Assembly (NCBI GenBank): GCA_017462755.1
Contig: JAFTQM010000098.1
Span: forward strand, 1-64,000
Length of the DNA: 64,000 bases
Reading direction: 5' to 3'
From: Lachnospiraceae bacterium
Lineage (GTDB): Bacteria > Bacillota > Clostridia > Lachnospirales > Lachnospiraceae
Position numbers and translations under genes: made by a program. The notes below the pieces were generated by a model, which made no database searches, had not been told where the DNA came from, and was given only the letters and a program-made list of their open reading frames with translations. Positions 36,895 through 46,367 of this stretch are shown here, piece after piece; the stretch's first letter is position 1; each line of letters starts with the position of its first letter.

Positions 36895-38088
36895 ATGGAT
36901 GGAATGTTATCACAGGAAGAAATCAATGCGCTCCTGAATGGCATGGACACACCTGCAGCAGAAGAAGAAAATACATCTGCACTGGATGTCATCGCAGGTG
37001 ATGATGAAGTCCTGACAGATGCCGAAAAGGACGCGCTTGGTGAGGTATCCAACATCAGTATGGGAACAGCAGCGACCACACTGTTTTCACTGGTAAATCA
37101 AAGAGTAAACATTACAACCCCGGCAGTGACGTATGCCACTTGGGATGACTTGGTAAAAAGTTATGACAGACCATGTGTATTTATACAGATTTATTATAAA
37201 GAGGGTCTGGATGGTACAAATATCCTGGTACTGAGAGAAAATGACGTAAAGATTATTACGGATTTGATGATGGGAGGAGATGGTACCAATACAGCGGGAG
37301 AATTGACAGAGCTTCACTTAAGTGCAATCAGTGAAGCGATGAATCAGATGATGGGTTCGGCAGCAACTTCCATTTCTTCAATGTTAGAGAAGAAGGTGGA
37401 TATTAGCCCGCCTAAGGCTGATTTGGTAGATTTGACCGACGTTATTAACGGCTCAAATATTGCAGATTTCCTGAGAGGAAAGTTCGTAAAGGTATCTTTC
37501 CGTATGGAAATCGGCGACCTGATTGACAGTGAGCTGATGCAGTTGTATCCGTTCGAATTTGCGAGAGATTTGTATCGCAGCTTCGCAAAATATACGGATG
37601 AAGTACCGACACCGGATACTTCAACCGCATTCCAACAGCCACCGACACCTGCTCCGGCACCTGCACCGGCACCACAGCCTGTACCGCAGCCAATGCCGCA
37701 GATGCAATATGAGCAGCCTCAGATGGCACCTCAGATGTTTGCACAACCACAGCAGATGATGCCGCAGATGCAATATCAGATGCCGGTACAGGATGTAAAC
37801 ATTGCACCGGCACAATTCCAGCCGTTTGTGGTGAACTCCAGTCCGTTGTTGCAGACAGAGAATATTGACCTTTTGTTGGATGTGCCTTTGGAGGTAACGG
37901 TAGAACTCGGAAGAACAAGTAAGTCAATCAAAGAAATACTTGACTTTACACCGGGTACTATTATAGAATTAAATCGATTGGCAGGAGAGCCGATTGACGT
38001 GTTGGTAAATGGTAAATATGTTGCTAAGGGTGAGGTAGTAGTTATCGAAGAAGCCTTTGGTATTCGAGTAACAGAAATCATTAAGTAA
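36895..38088 (+). CDS. fliY: Flagellar motor switch phosphatase FliY
   Basis: Firmicutes C-ring protein that combines a CheC-type CheY-P phosphatase with a FliN domain. It shows an N-terminal CheY-binding-like peptide LSQEEINALLNGM, CheC motifs DALGEVSNISMGTAATT and LSAISEAMNQMMGSAATS, then a Pro/Gln/Met-rich linker (about 240-310), and a C-terminal SpoA/FliN domain (DVPLEVTVELGRTSKSIKEI in part). 397 residues is normal. It starts six nt after the fliM stop. Confidence 0.95.
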   Translation: MDGMLSQEEINALLNGMDTPAAEEENTSALDVIAGDDEVLTDAEKDALGEVSNISMGTAATTLFSLVNQRVNITTPAVTYATWDDLVKSYDRPCVFIQIYYKEGLDGTNILVLRENDVKIITDLMMGGDGTNTAGELTELHLSAISEAMNQMMGSAATSISSMLEKKVDISPPKADLVDLTDVINGSNIADFLRGKFVKVSFRMEIGDLIDSELMQLYPFEFARDLYRSFAKYTDEVPTPDTSTAFQQPPTPAPAPAPAPQPVPQPMPQMQYEQPQMAPQMFAQPQQMMPQMQYQMPVQDVNIAPAQFQPFVVNSSPLLQTENIDLLLDVPLEVTVELGRTSKSIKEILDFTPGTIIELNRLAGEPIDVLVNGKYVAKGEVVVIEEAFGIRVTEIIK

Positions 38089-38125
38089 TGTAACCAGACA
38101 ATATATTAAGATAGGAGAAAATACT

Positions 38126-38488
38126 ATGGCGAAGAATATTTTAATTTGTGATGATGCAGCATTTATGAGAATGATGATCAAAGATATTTTAACCAAGAAT
38201 GGTTACAACATTGTTGGTGAGGCAGAGAACGGAGCAAAGGCAGTAGAGAAATACAACGAGACAAAGCCGGATCTTGTAATGATGGATATTACCATGCCGG
38301 AAATGGATGGTATTCAGGCATTAAAGAAGATTAAGTCGATGGATGACTCTGCAAAGATTATTATGTGTTCTGCGATGGGTCAGCAGGCGATGGTTATTGA
38401 GTCGATTCAGTCCGGTGCAAAGGACTTTATCGTAAAGCCGTTCCAGCCGGATCGAGTTCTGGAAGCAGTAAAGAAAGCGATTGGCTAA
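38126..38488 (+). CDS. cheY: Chemotaxis response regulator CheY
   Basis: A 120-residue single receiver domain. The acidic pocket is Asp9/Asp10 (ILICDDAAFMR), the phosphorylation site is Asp54 (MMDITMPEMDG), the switch Ser/Thr is in IMCSAMGQQ, and the Lys is in FIVKPFQPDRV. CheY-P binds the switch to change motor direction. AGGAG lies about nine nt before the ATG. Its place between fliY and fliO matches B. subtilis. Confidence 0.97.
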   Translation: MAKNILICDDAAFMRMMIKDILTKNGYNIVGEAENGAKAVEKYNETKPDLVMMDITMPEMDGIQALKKIKSMDDSAKIIMCSAMGQQAMVIESIQSGAKDFIVKPFQPDRVLEAVKKAIG

Positions 38489-38491
38489 CGA

Positions 38492-38893
38492 ATGATTTTC
38501 TTATTGCAGGATTACAGTGGATACACCAGTGGGCTGGAGTTAGCTGGAATGCTCCTGGTGTTTCTGCTGGTGATTGTAGCATGCTATTTTGTGACCCGTT
38601 TTGTGGGTGGGAAGCAGCTGAAGCAGCAGAAGAATAGTAACTTTACCGTTCTTGAGACGTTTCGGCTGGCTCAGAATAAGTATCTGCAGCTGATACAGAT
38701 GGGAAGTCGGTATTTTGTACTGGCGGTATGCAAGGATTCGATTACAGTAGTGACGGAGCTTTTGCAGGAGGAAATCCCATATTGGCGAGAGCAGACGGTC
38801 GTACCCGGATTTTCAGAGATATTACAGAAGTTTAAAAAAGAGAAAACAGGGGAGAACGACGAAGAAAATGTTAGTAAAGAAAATGAAGAATAA
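38492..38893 (+). CDS. fliO: Flagellar biosynthesis protein FliO
   Basis: A 133-residue bitopic protein: a membrane helix at about 15-38 (LAGMLLVFLLVIVACYFVTR) and a cytoplasmic FliO domain (NFTVLETFRLAQNKYLQLIQ), with a charged tail. FliO assists assembly of the FliP ring in the export gate. It begins three nt after cheY without a clear SD, suggesting coupled translation. Confidence 0.87.
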   Translation: MIFLLQDYSGYTSGLELAGMLLVFLLVIVACYFVTRFVGGKQLKQQKNSNFTVLETFRLAQNKYLQLIQMGSRYFVLAVCKDSITVVTELLQEEIPYWREQTVVPGFSEILQKFKKEKTGENDEENVSKENEE

Positions 38894-38915
38894 TACACAG
38901 CAAAGGTTGATACAC

Positions 38916-39785
38916 ATGAAAGAAAAGAAATGTAAAACATTGGATAGAAAGCGCATCCTTGTAGGACTTTTCTTCTTTGGAGTATGTTTATTAGCCTTTC
39001 TTTGTGTTGCTCCAAACAGGATGGCACAAGCGGCAGACCTGGTTCCGTCAGCGACACCAACACCGATTATCAAGGTAGATGCATCGGTGGACAATGGGTT
39101 AACGGATCAGGATGATAGCGAGCTGTCCTTTTATTTTAGTACGGGGGAAGGCGGTTCCTTGTCTTCGACATTGCAGATTTTGATTATTTTGACAGTCATA
39201 TCGTTAGCACCGTCGATTCTGATTATGGTAACCTCATTTACCCGTATCTTAATCGTTCTGCATTTTACCAGAACTGCGATTGGTATGCAGACGACGCCGC
39301 CAAATCAGATTCTGATTGGTCTGGCATTGTTTTTAACTGCGTTTGTCATGGGACCGATTTTCAACGAGATTAATACGGAAGCCTTACAGCCGTTGTCGGC
39401 AGGCGAGATTACGCAGGAGGAAGCCTTCGAGCGTGGTATCGAGCCGTTGCGTGAGTTCATGTTTAATCAGACGGATACGAAGGATTTGAAGCTCTTTTTG
39501 AAAATAGCAGGTTATACGACGTTGGAATCCTATGAGGAGTGTCCGACCTCGGTACTGATACCGGCATTTATCATCAGTGAGTTGAGAATTGCCTTTATTA
39601 TCGGTTTCCTGATATATATACCGTTTATTGTAATTGATATGGTAGTGTCATCTACGCTGATGTCCATGGGTATGATGATGCTTCCGCCAACGACGATTTC
39701 GATGCCGTTTAAGATATTGTTATTTATTATGGCAGATGGCTGGAGCCTGATTATTGAACAGCTCATCGGGACGTTCCGCTTCTGA
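38916..39785 (+). CDS. fliP: Flagellar type III export gate protein FliP
   Basis: Core export-gate subunit. A cleavable signal sequence (basic start, hydrophobic core, AQAAD) is followed by an extra Ser/Thr/Pro and acidic segment of about 40 residues, then the FliP membrane region: LAPSILIMVTSFTRILIVL in part, FLTAFVMGP, and MGMMMLPPTTISMPFKI. ATG 38916 has AAAGG nine nt upstream. Starts at 38868 or 38883 would overlap fliO and have poorer SDs. Confidence 0.95.
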   Translation: MKEKKCKTLDRKRILVGLFFFGVCLLAFLCVAPNRMAQAADLVPSATPTPIIKVDASVDNGLTDQDDSELSFYFSTGEGGSLSSTLQILIILTVISLAPSILIMVTSFTRILIVLHFTRTAIGMQTTPPNQILIGLALFLTAFVMGPIFNEINTEALQPLSAGEITQEEAFERGIEPLREFMFNQTDTKDLKLFLKIAGYTTLESYEECPTSVLIPAFIISELRIAFIIGFLIYIPFIVIDMVVSSTLMSMGMMMLPPTTISMPFKILLFIMADGWSLIIEQLIGTFRF

Positions 39786-39786
39786 T

Positions 39787-39814
39787 GGGAAACGGGTCTT
39801 TGGATGCGTTTCCC
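39787..39814 (+). other. Hairpin between fliP and fliQ
   Basis: GGGAAACG (39787-39794) pairs with CGTTTCCC (39807-39814), without a T tract, in the longest gap (107 nt) of the export-gate segment. It may protect the 3' end of a processed transcript. Confidence 0.45.
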
Positions 39815-39892
39815 TGACTATGAGTGAGGAAGCAAAGAGGGGCAAAACAGAGTTTTGACTGATACAGATTGAGAGAAGGAGAGGTGAAGCAG

Positions 39893-40165
39893 ATGACGGA
39901 AACACAGGTTATGGAGATTACCAGACAGGCCGTGGTTCTTATTTTAAAGATATCAGCGCCAATGCTTTTGGTATCGCTGATAATCGGTTTAGTCATCAGT
40001 ATTTTGCAGACCGTCACCTCGATTCAGGAGCAGACTCTGACCTTTGTACCAAAGCTGGTCGGAATTCTGGTTACTATTTTAGTTGCAGGACGCTGGATTA
40101 TAAATTCCGTTGTGGAATTTTTCACTTATCTGATGCAGAATATGGCTTATTTTATCAAAGGCTAA
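39893..40165 (+). CDS. fliQ: Flagellar type III export gate protein FliQ
   Basis: A 90-residue protein with two membrane helices (about 14-42 and 50-75) and the family motif LQTVTSIQEQTLTFVPK between them. ATG 39893 has GGAGAGGTG upstream; the longer frame to 39869 is not supported. Confidence 0.94.
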   Translation: MTETQVMEITRQAVVLILKISAPMLLVSLIIGLVISILQTVTSIQEQTLTFVPKLVGILVTILVAGRWIINSVVEFFTYLMQNMAYFIKG

Positions 40166-40183
40166 GCTGAAAGAGGAGAGTAT

Positions 40184-40951
40184 ATGACATTTACACTGGG
40201 ACAACTTGAGTTTTTTCTTGCGATTCTGGTGAGAATCTCTACGTTTGTGTATACGGCGCCCTTTTTCAGTATTAATTCGGTACCGCAGAGAGTAAAGATT
40301 GGTATATCCGTAATGTTGGCATATGTGGTATTTACGATGCTGCCATATGAGCCGTTAGAGTATGCCGGTTCGTTGGGATATGCATTGTTGGTTGCGAAGG
40401 AAGCCATTGCAGGCTTGATGATGGGCTTATTTGCGAACATTTCAAACCGGATTCTTTCATTTGCCGGACAGCTGATTGATATGGAAATCGGTTTTTCGAT
40501 GGCGAACGAATTTGACCCGACGACGAAGATGACCGTTTCGTTATCCTCCAATCTGTACAATTATTCGGTTATGCTGATTATGCTGGTGTCCAGAATGCAT
40601 TTTTATATCATTGATGCCGTGGTGGATTCCTTTCAGGTCATTCCGACCGGGAATGTAGTGCTTCACGGCAGTGTATATGAGCTGATGCTGCAATACATTA
40701 CTGATTTTTGCGTGATTGGTTTTCGTATTGCCCTGCCGGTGTTTGCGACCTTGATGATTGTAAATACCGTGCTTGGTATTTTGGCGCGTGTGGCACCGCA
40801 GATGAATATGTTCGTCGTAGGTATGCAGCTGAAGGTTTTGATTGGTTTGGCAGTCATGATAATTATGATATTAAATCTGGATTCGATTTCGGATTTTATC
40901 TTTAACGAAATGATGCTGATGTTAAAATCAGTGATTCAATATTTGCACTAA
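40184..40951 (+). CDS. fliR: Flagellar type III export gate protein FliR
   Basis: A 255-residue polytopic gate component with about six membrane segments. Recognisable parts are FLAILVRISTFVYTAPFF, AGQLIDMEIGFSMANEFDP in part and LARVAPQMNMFVVGMQLK. AGAGGAG precedes the ATG. It is followed by flhB after 29 nt, the standard order. Confidence 0.94.
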   Translation: MTFTLGQLEFFLAILVRISTFVYTAPFFSINSVPQRVKIGISVMLAYVVFTMLPYEPLEYAGSLGYALLVAKEAIAGLMMGLFANISNRILSFAGQLIDMEIGFSMANEFDPTTKMTVSLSSNLYNYSVMLIMLVSRMHFYIIDAVVDSFQVIPTGNVVLHGSVYELMLQYITDFCVIGFRIALPVFATLMIVNTVLGILARVAPQMNMFVVGMQLKVLIGLAVMIIMILNLDSISDFIFNEMMLMLKSVIQYLH

Positions 40952-40980
40952 GAGGAAGTTGTGGCAGAACAGGAGCTGTT

Positions 40981-42114
40981 ATGGAGGAGTGGAGCATAGA
41001 AAAACAGAAATTACGTTTTCGACTTCAGTTCTTCGCAGCTGAGGGACCCGGCGGCGAAAAGACCGAAGAGGCTACGACGAAAAAGTTAGAGGATGCCAGA
41101 AAAGAAGGTCAGGTGGCAATGAGCCATGAGCTGACGACCGCATTGAGTCTGATGGGCTTGTTTATGGCATTAAAAATCTTTGTCGGAAGCGTCGGAACTG
41201 ATTTTTTGGAGCTTTTCAAAGGGGGCTATAACGGAATCAGTACCATCGTTATGGAAGGCTTTGATCTCAATACGATAGGGGCGTTATTTCAGGAATATAT
41301 TGTTCAGATTCTGCTGATTGCACTTCCGTTTTTTGCAATCGCAGTCGCGGTTGGTTTTATATCCAATGTAGCACAGGTAAAGTGGAAGGTTACAGGAAAA
41401 CCATTGATGCCAAAGCTAAGTAAAATCAATCCAATCAGCGGCTTTAAAAAGATATTTTCATTGGATAAGGTAGTGGAACTGATTAAGTCCATTGCAAAAA
41501 TACTGGTTATTTTTATTTTGGTGTATACCACAATGAAGGATAAAGTAGGAGAGCTGCAGCTGTTGTATCAGTTGGGATCCCTACAGGGAGCTATTGCCTT
41601 GATTGGAGATGAAGTAATCAATCTCGGAATCAAGATTAGTGCGTTTTTTTTGGTAATAGGCTTTGCAGATTTGATTTATCAGAAGCTGAAATTTAAAAAG
41701 GACATGCGAATGACAAAGCAGGAGGTCAAGGACGAATACAAGCAGACCGAGGGTGATCCGCAGGTAAAGGGAAAGATAAGGCAGAGAATGCGAGAGGCTT
41801 CCCAGCGGAGAATGATGCAGAAGCTGCCGGAGGCAGATGTTGTCATCACGAACCCGACGCATTTCGCGTGTGCCATTAAGTATGATAAAGAAGTAGCATC
41901 TGCACCTGTGCTTTTGGCAAAGGGTGCGGATTACGTCGCTGCCAAGATTCGTGAGGCGGCGAAGGAACATGATATTCCGATTGTAGAAAACAAGCCATTG
42001 GCACGAATGCTGTATTATAATGTGGAGCTTGAGCAGGAGATTCCGGCAGAGCTTTATCAGATGACGGCAGAGGTGTTGGCATATGTATATAATTTGAAAA
42101 ACAGAGCCGGATAA
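40981..42114 (+). CDS. flhB: Flagellar export specificity-switch protein FlhB
   Basis: Gate protein whose autocleavage changes export from hook to filament substrates. An N-terminal amphipathic segment (LRFRLQFFA) and GEKTEEATTKKLEDARKEGQ (family signature) lead into four membrane helices. The cytoplasmic domain has the self-cleavage motif Asn291-Pro-Thr-His. 377 residues is normal. The ATG has AGGAG upstream. Confidence 0.96.
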   Translation: MEEWSIEKQKLRFRLQFFAAEGPGGEKTEEATTKKLEDARKEGQVAMSHELTTALSLMGLFMALKIFVGSVGTDFLELFKGGYNGISTIVMEGFDLNTIGALFQEYIVQILLIALPFFAIAVAVGFISNVAQVKWKVTGKPLMPKLSKINPISGFKKIFSLDKVVELIKSIAKILVIFILVYTTMKDKVGELQLLYQLGSLQGAIALIGDEVINLGIKISAFFLVIGFADLIYQKLKFKKDMRMTKQEVKDEYKQTEGDPQVKGKIRQRMREASQRRMMQKLPEADVVITNPTHFACAIKYDKEVASAPVLLAKGADYVAAKIREAAKEHDIPIVENKPLARMLYYNVELEQEIPAELYQMTAEVLAYVYNLKNRAG

Positions 42115-42155
42115 CGGCGAGAGAAATATATTAAAGTAAGAGAGGAGTGAGGAGT

Positions 42156-44189
42156 ATGAAGAAAACAGATTTGGCAGTTGGTGTGTATATTCTGTCTGCG
42201 ATTATCTTTCTGATTATTCCAATGAATTCCACACTTCTGGATATTATGCTTGCATTAAATATCTCCGTTTCAATGATAATCTTGTTTAATGCGTTGTTTT
42301 CACAGGAAGTGTTAAATATGTCCACGTTCCCGACCATTCTGTTGTTTACGACAACGTTTCGTATCTCGCTGAATGTGTCCTCGACCAAGCTGATTCTGAC
42401 GACCGGTGATCCGGGTGATGTCGTTACTCAGTTCGGTAATTTCGTTGGTCGCGGTGACCCGATTGTCGGCATGATTGTATTCATCATTCTGATTATCGTA
42501 CAGTTCATGGTAATCAACAAGGGTTCGGAGCGAGTATCCGAGGTAACGGCGAGATTTACGCTGGATGCGATGCCTGGTAAGCAGATGGCAATTGATGCAG
42601 ACTTGAATACCGGAGCAATTACGGACGCACAGGCAAGAGAGCGCCGTGAGAAAATCCAGGAAGAGTCGGCATTCTTCGGCTCGATGGATGGTGCTACTAA
42701 GTACGTAAAGGGAGATGCGACCGCCGGTCTGATTATTACGGTAATCAACCTGCTTGGTGGTGTGATTATGGGTATGACCAGACAGGGACTGACAGCCGGA
42801 GCAGCACTGGAAAAATATGCGCTGCTGACGATTGGTGATGGTCTGGTAAGCCAGATTCCGTCGCTGATGATTTCGCTGGCAACCGGTATTTTGGTAACCA
42901 AGGTATCGAAGGAAGCCGATTTCGGCGATTTGTTGGTAAAGCAGCTGTTCTCAATTCCTAAGGTATTGTATATGGTTGGCGGAAGTATGATACTCTTCGG
43001 TATTATTACACCATTGCCGTGGTTTGTATTCTGTCCGTATGGTATTGTATTTTTAGCTACCGCCTCCGTTATCAAAAAGAAGACCGAGGTGGCAGCGGTG
43101 GAGACCGAGGTCAGTGCGGACGAAATCAGCGCAGACGAAATCCGGCGACCGGAAAATGTTACCTCACTGCTTCATGTGGATGCCATCGAGCTGGAGTTTG
43201 GTTACGGTATTATTCCGCTGGCAGATGTCAACCAGGGTGGTGACCTGCTTGACCGAGTAGTATTGATTCGAAGACAGATTGCATTGGAATTTGGTTGCGT
43301 GGTGCCGACGATTCGTCTGCGTGATAACATTCAGCTGAATCCAAACCAGTATTTGATTAAGATTAAGGGTATTCCGGTCAGTGACGGAGAGATTCTCTTT
43401 GACCACTACATGGCGATGAATCCGGGCTATGTCGAAGAAGAGATTACCGGTATTCCGACCTTCGAGCCGTCGTATCATCTGCCGGCAATTTGGATTACCG
43501 AAAGCCAGAGAGAGCGTGCGGAATCCTATGGTTATACCGTAGTCGACCCGCCGTCGATTATAGCAACACATCTGACCGAGGTCATCCGCAGTCACTTAGA
43601 CGAGCTGCTGACCAGACAGGATGTGCAGAACCTTATCAACAACATTCAGGAGGCAAATCAGACGCTTATCGGAGAGCTGGTACCAAAGCTGCTTGGAGTT
43701 GGTGAGATTCAGAAGGTATTGCAGAACCTTCTGCGTGAGGGTATCTCCATACTGGATTTGATTACGATTTTTGAAACCCTGGCAGACTATGCACCGACAA
43801 CCAGAGATACCGATGTATTGACGGAGTATGTAAGACAGAGTCTGAAGCGTGCGATTTCCAATAAGTACTTCATGAACAACGAGACGACAAGTGTAGTAAC
43901 ACTGGATCCGAAGATTGAACAGGAGATTATGGGAAGTGTAAAGCAGACCGAGCAGGGAGCATATCTCTCGCTGGATCCGGAGCGTACACAAAAGATTATG
44001 AAGGCAGTAGAAGCCGAAGTAAGCAAGCTCGAAGAGCTGGGAAAGAATCCGGTTATTATTACCTCGCCGATTGTGCGTATGTACTTTAAGCGATTGACAA
44101 AGGATTATTTCCAGGATTTGATTGTAGTATCCTATAACGAGATTGAACCAACGGTAGAATTGCAGTCCGTTGGAATGGTAACAGCATAG
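42156..44189 (+). CDS. flhA: Flagellar type III export gate protein FlhA
   Basis: Ion-coupled export engine. It has eight membrane helices in the first 320 residues with the FHIPEP-type region (FGNFVGRGDPIVG, RFTLDAMPGKQMAIDADLN in part), then the large cytoplasmic ring domain. 677 residues is typical. ATG 42156 has GAGGAG upstream; a GTG at 42147 would add three residues. flhF starts 39 nt downstream. Confidence 0.96.
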   Translation: MKKTDLAVGVYILSAIIFLIIPMNSTLLDIMLALNISVSMIILFNALFSQEVLNMSTFPTILLFTTTFRISLNVSSTKLILTTGDPGDVVTQFGNFVGRGDPIVGMIVFIILIIVQFMVINKGSERVSEVTARFTLDAMPGKQMAIDADLNTGAITDAQARERREKIQEESAFFGSMDGATKYVKGDATAGLIITVINLLGGVIMGMTRQGLTAGAALEKYALLTIGDGLVSQIPSLMISLATGILVTKVSKEADFGDLLVKQLFSIPKVLYMVGGSMILFGIITPLPWFVFCPYGIVFLATASVIKKKTEVAAVETEVSADEISADEIRRPENVTSLLHVDAIELEFGYGIIPLADVNQGGDLLDRVVLIRRQIALEFGCVVPTIRLRDNIQLNPNQYLIKIKGIPVSDGEILFDHYMAMNPGYVEEEITGIPTFEPSYHLPAIWITESQRERAESYGYTVVDPPSIIATHLTEVIRSHLDELLTRQDVQNLINNIQEANQTLIGELVPKLLGVGEIQKVLQNLLREGISILDLITIFETLADYAPTTRDTDVLTEYVRQSLKRAISNKYFMNNETTSVVTLDPKIEQEIMGSVKQTEQGAYLSLDPERTQKIMKAVEAEVSKLEELGKNPVIITSPIVRMYFKRLTKDYFQDLIVVSYNEIEPTVELQSVGMVTA

Positions 44190-44228
44190 TGTATGCTTCC
44201 TACGCTGCGCTTGGGAATGGAGAATAAG

Positions 44229-45461
44229 ATGATTATAAAAAAATTTACAGCAGGTACGGAGACGGAGGCAATTTTGCTCGCGAAGGAAGAACTGGGCAAG
44301 GATGCCATCGTCATGAATATCAAAAAGAACCGGCCGAGAGGAATATATCGATTATTCCGGAAGGAAACGGTGGAGGTAACAGCTGCCATTGACGAAAATA
44401 CCGTGTATCAGTCGAAAATGGAGGAGCAGAGAGCCAGAGATTTAGGACGGAAAAATCCGAATATTATTTATGAGGATGAACCGGCGGGCTTTGATTCTCT
44501 GCTGGCAGATAAGACAAAGAATGTATTCGCATCGCATGACAATTCTACAGCAATAGAACAGCGCTTAAATGAGCTGCAGGATTTGTTAAAGAGCCAGCTG
44601 GCAGAACGCTCCGCAAAAGCAGAGCCGGAGAAAAAGGAGACAGAGCCGGAGGAAGAAGAGCAGGATGCCAATCTTGCATGTATCCGGATGATTTACAATC
44701 AGCTGGTCAGCAATGAGGTAGATGAGCAGTACGCAAATCAGGTCATTGGTGAGATTGAGCATAAGCTGAAAAAGGATGCGGGTATCAACAATATTCTGAT
44801 GAGCATGTATCAGAAGCTTGTGTTAAAGCTGGGACAGATTAAGACCATTGAGCTTGAGGAGGATAAGGTAAGATATATTTTCTTTATCGGACCGACCGGT
44901 GTGGGTAAGACGACCACCATCGCGAAGCTTGCGTCGATGTTAAAAATGAACCAGAAAAAGAAAGTGGCGCTTTTGACGGCAGACACCTATCGTATTGCCG
45001 CCGTGGAGCAGCTGACAACCTATGCCAACATTCTGGATATTCCGCTGCAGGTTATCTATTCCGCAGATGAATTGAAGGAAATCAAGGATAAGCTAGAGGA
45101 GTACGACGTGGTACTGGTTGATACAGCGGGTCGTTCCCACAAGAGCAAGGAGCAGAGAGATGATGTAGAAAGTCTGCTTCAGGCAGTGCCGGAGGAAGAA
45201 AGAGATATTTTCCTTGTGTTAAGTGCAACGACGAAGTATCAGGATTTGATAAAGATTACGGAAATTTATTCAGAGATTACCGATTACAGCTTGATTTTTA
45301 CGAAGTTGGACGAAACGGGCAGCATTGGCAATATTTTAAATATTCATATGAAGACCGGAGCGCCGTTGTCTTATGCAACCTTTGGACAAAATGTACCGGA
45401 TGATATTTATGTAATTGATCCGCAGAATATAGCAAAACAGTTGCTGGGAGGCAGTGAATGA
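44229..45461 (+). CDS. flhF: SRP-type GTPase FlhF
   Basis: Signal-recognition-particle-like GTPase that sets flagellar placement. A charged N-terminal B domain and a helical N domain precede the G domain, with FIGPTGVGKTTTIAKLA (G1), DTYRIAAVEQL, DTAGRSHKS (G3) and TKLDETGSIGNIL (G4/G5). 410 residues. ATG 44229 has GGAG seven nt upstream. It shares an ATGA overlap with flhG. Confidence 0.95.
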   Translation: MIIKKFTAGTETEAILLAKEELGKDAIVMNIKKNRPRGIYRLFRKETVEVTAAIDENTVYQSKMEEQRARDLGRKNPNIIYEDEPAGFDSLLADKTKNVFASHDNSTAIEQRLNELQDLLKSQLAERSAKAEPEKKETEPEEEEQDANLACIRMIYNQLVSNEVDEQYANQVIGEIEHKLKKDAGINNILMSMYQKLVLKLGQIKTIELEEDKVRYIFFIGPTGVGKTTTIAKLASMLKMNQKKKVALLTADTYRIAAVEQLTTYANILDIPLQVIYSADELKEIKDKLEEYDVVLVDTAGRSHKSKEQRDDVESLLQAVPEEERDIFLVLSATTKYQDLIKITEIYSEITDYSLIFTKLDETGSIGNILNIHMKTGAPLSYATFGQNVPDDIYVIDPQNIAKQLLGGSE

Positions 45462-46354
45462 TAGATCAGGCAGAACAGTTGAGAAGACTTGTACAGCAGA
45501 ATCAGAATCAGAGTCAGCCGGAAAACGCTGCGCGTGTCATTACCGTGACCAGCGGTACGGGCGGTGTAGGAAAGTCCAGTATGTCGGTAAATCTCTCGTT
45601 GGAGTTTGCCAAAGCCGGAAAGCGGGTAATCATTCTGGATGCGGATTTCGGTCTGGCGAATATCGAGGTTATGCTCGGTATCCGGCCGGAGTACAGTCTG
45701 GCGGATTTGATGTTTGGCGGAAAGTCATTGCGTGAGGTAATCACGAGCGGACCGGAAAATGTCGGCTTTATTTCCGGCGGGTCCGGTATTCACGAGCTGT
45801 CCAAGCTGACCAGAGACCAGATTACCAATCTGACCAGACGGCTGACAGAGTTAGATGAGCTGGCAGATGTCATTATTGTAGATACCGGGGCGGGAATTAC
45901 CGATTCGGTTATGGAATTCGTTATTGCAAGCTCGGAGGTGCTGTTAGTGGTAACACCGGAGCCGACTTCCATTACGGATGCCTATGCATTGTTAAAGACC
46001 TTGAATAAAAATGAGGCTTTTTCCAAGGAGCATACAAAAATCAGCATGATAGCAAACCGCGTTACCGAGGAATCGGACGGAAAGGATTTGTATAATAAGT
46101 TAAATGTAGTGGTGGCGAAGTTTTTGGATTTCGAGCTGGGGTATCTCGGAGCAGTGCCGCAGGATACGATGATGTCCAAGGCGATTATTCGCCAGCAGCC
46201 GATTTTATTATCGGCTCCGAATTCCGTTGCAGCCAAGGCAATTCGCAATCTTTCGGCAAGACTGAATGGTATGCCGGAGCCGCAGCAGTCCGGCAGAAAG
46301 GGAATTGCGCAGCTGTTTTCGAATTTGATTAAGGCGAGAAACAAACAAAAGTGA
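45458..46354 (+). CDS. flhG: MinD-like ATPase FlhG (YlxH)
   Basis: Deviant Walker-A ATPase that controls flagellar number together with FlhF. Motifs: SGTGGVGKSSMSVNL, ILDADFGLANIEVMLG, IIVDTGAGI, and an amphipathic C-terminal helix rich in Lys (GIAQLFSNLIKARNKQK) for membrane binding. The N-terminal Gln-rich peptide (QLRRLVQQNQNQ) resembles the FlhF-activating segment. 298 residues is standard. The ATG overlaps the flhF stop by four nt. Confidence 0.95.
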   Translation: MIDQAEQLRRLVQQNQNQSQPENAARVITVTSGTGGVGKSSMSVNLSLEFAKAGKRVIILDADFGLANIEVMLGIRPEYSLADLMFGGKSLREVITSGPENVGFISGGSGIHELSKLTRDQITNLTRRLTELDELADVIIVDTGAGITDSVMEFVIASSEVLLVVTPEPTSITDAYALLKTLNKNEAFSKEHTKISMIANRVTEESDGKDLYNKLNVVVAKFLDFELGYLGAVPQDTMMSKAIIRQQPILLSAPNSVAAKAIRNLSARLNGMPEPQQSGRKGIAQLFSNLIKARNKQK

Positions 46355-46367
46355 AAAGGATAATACT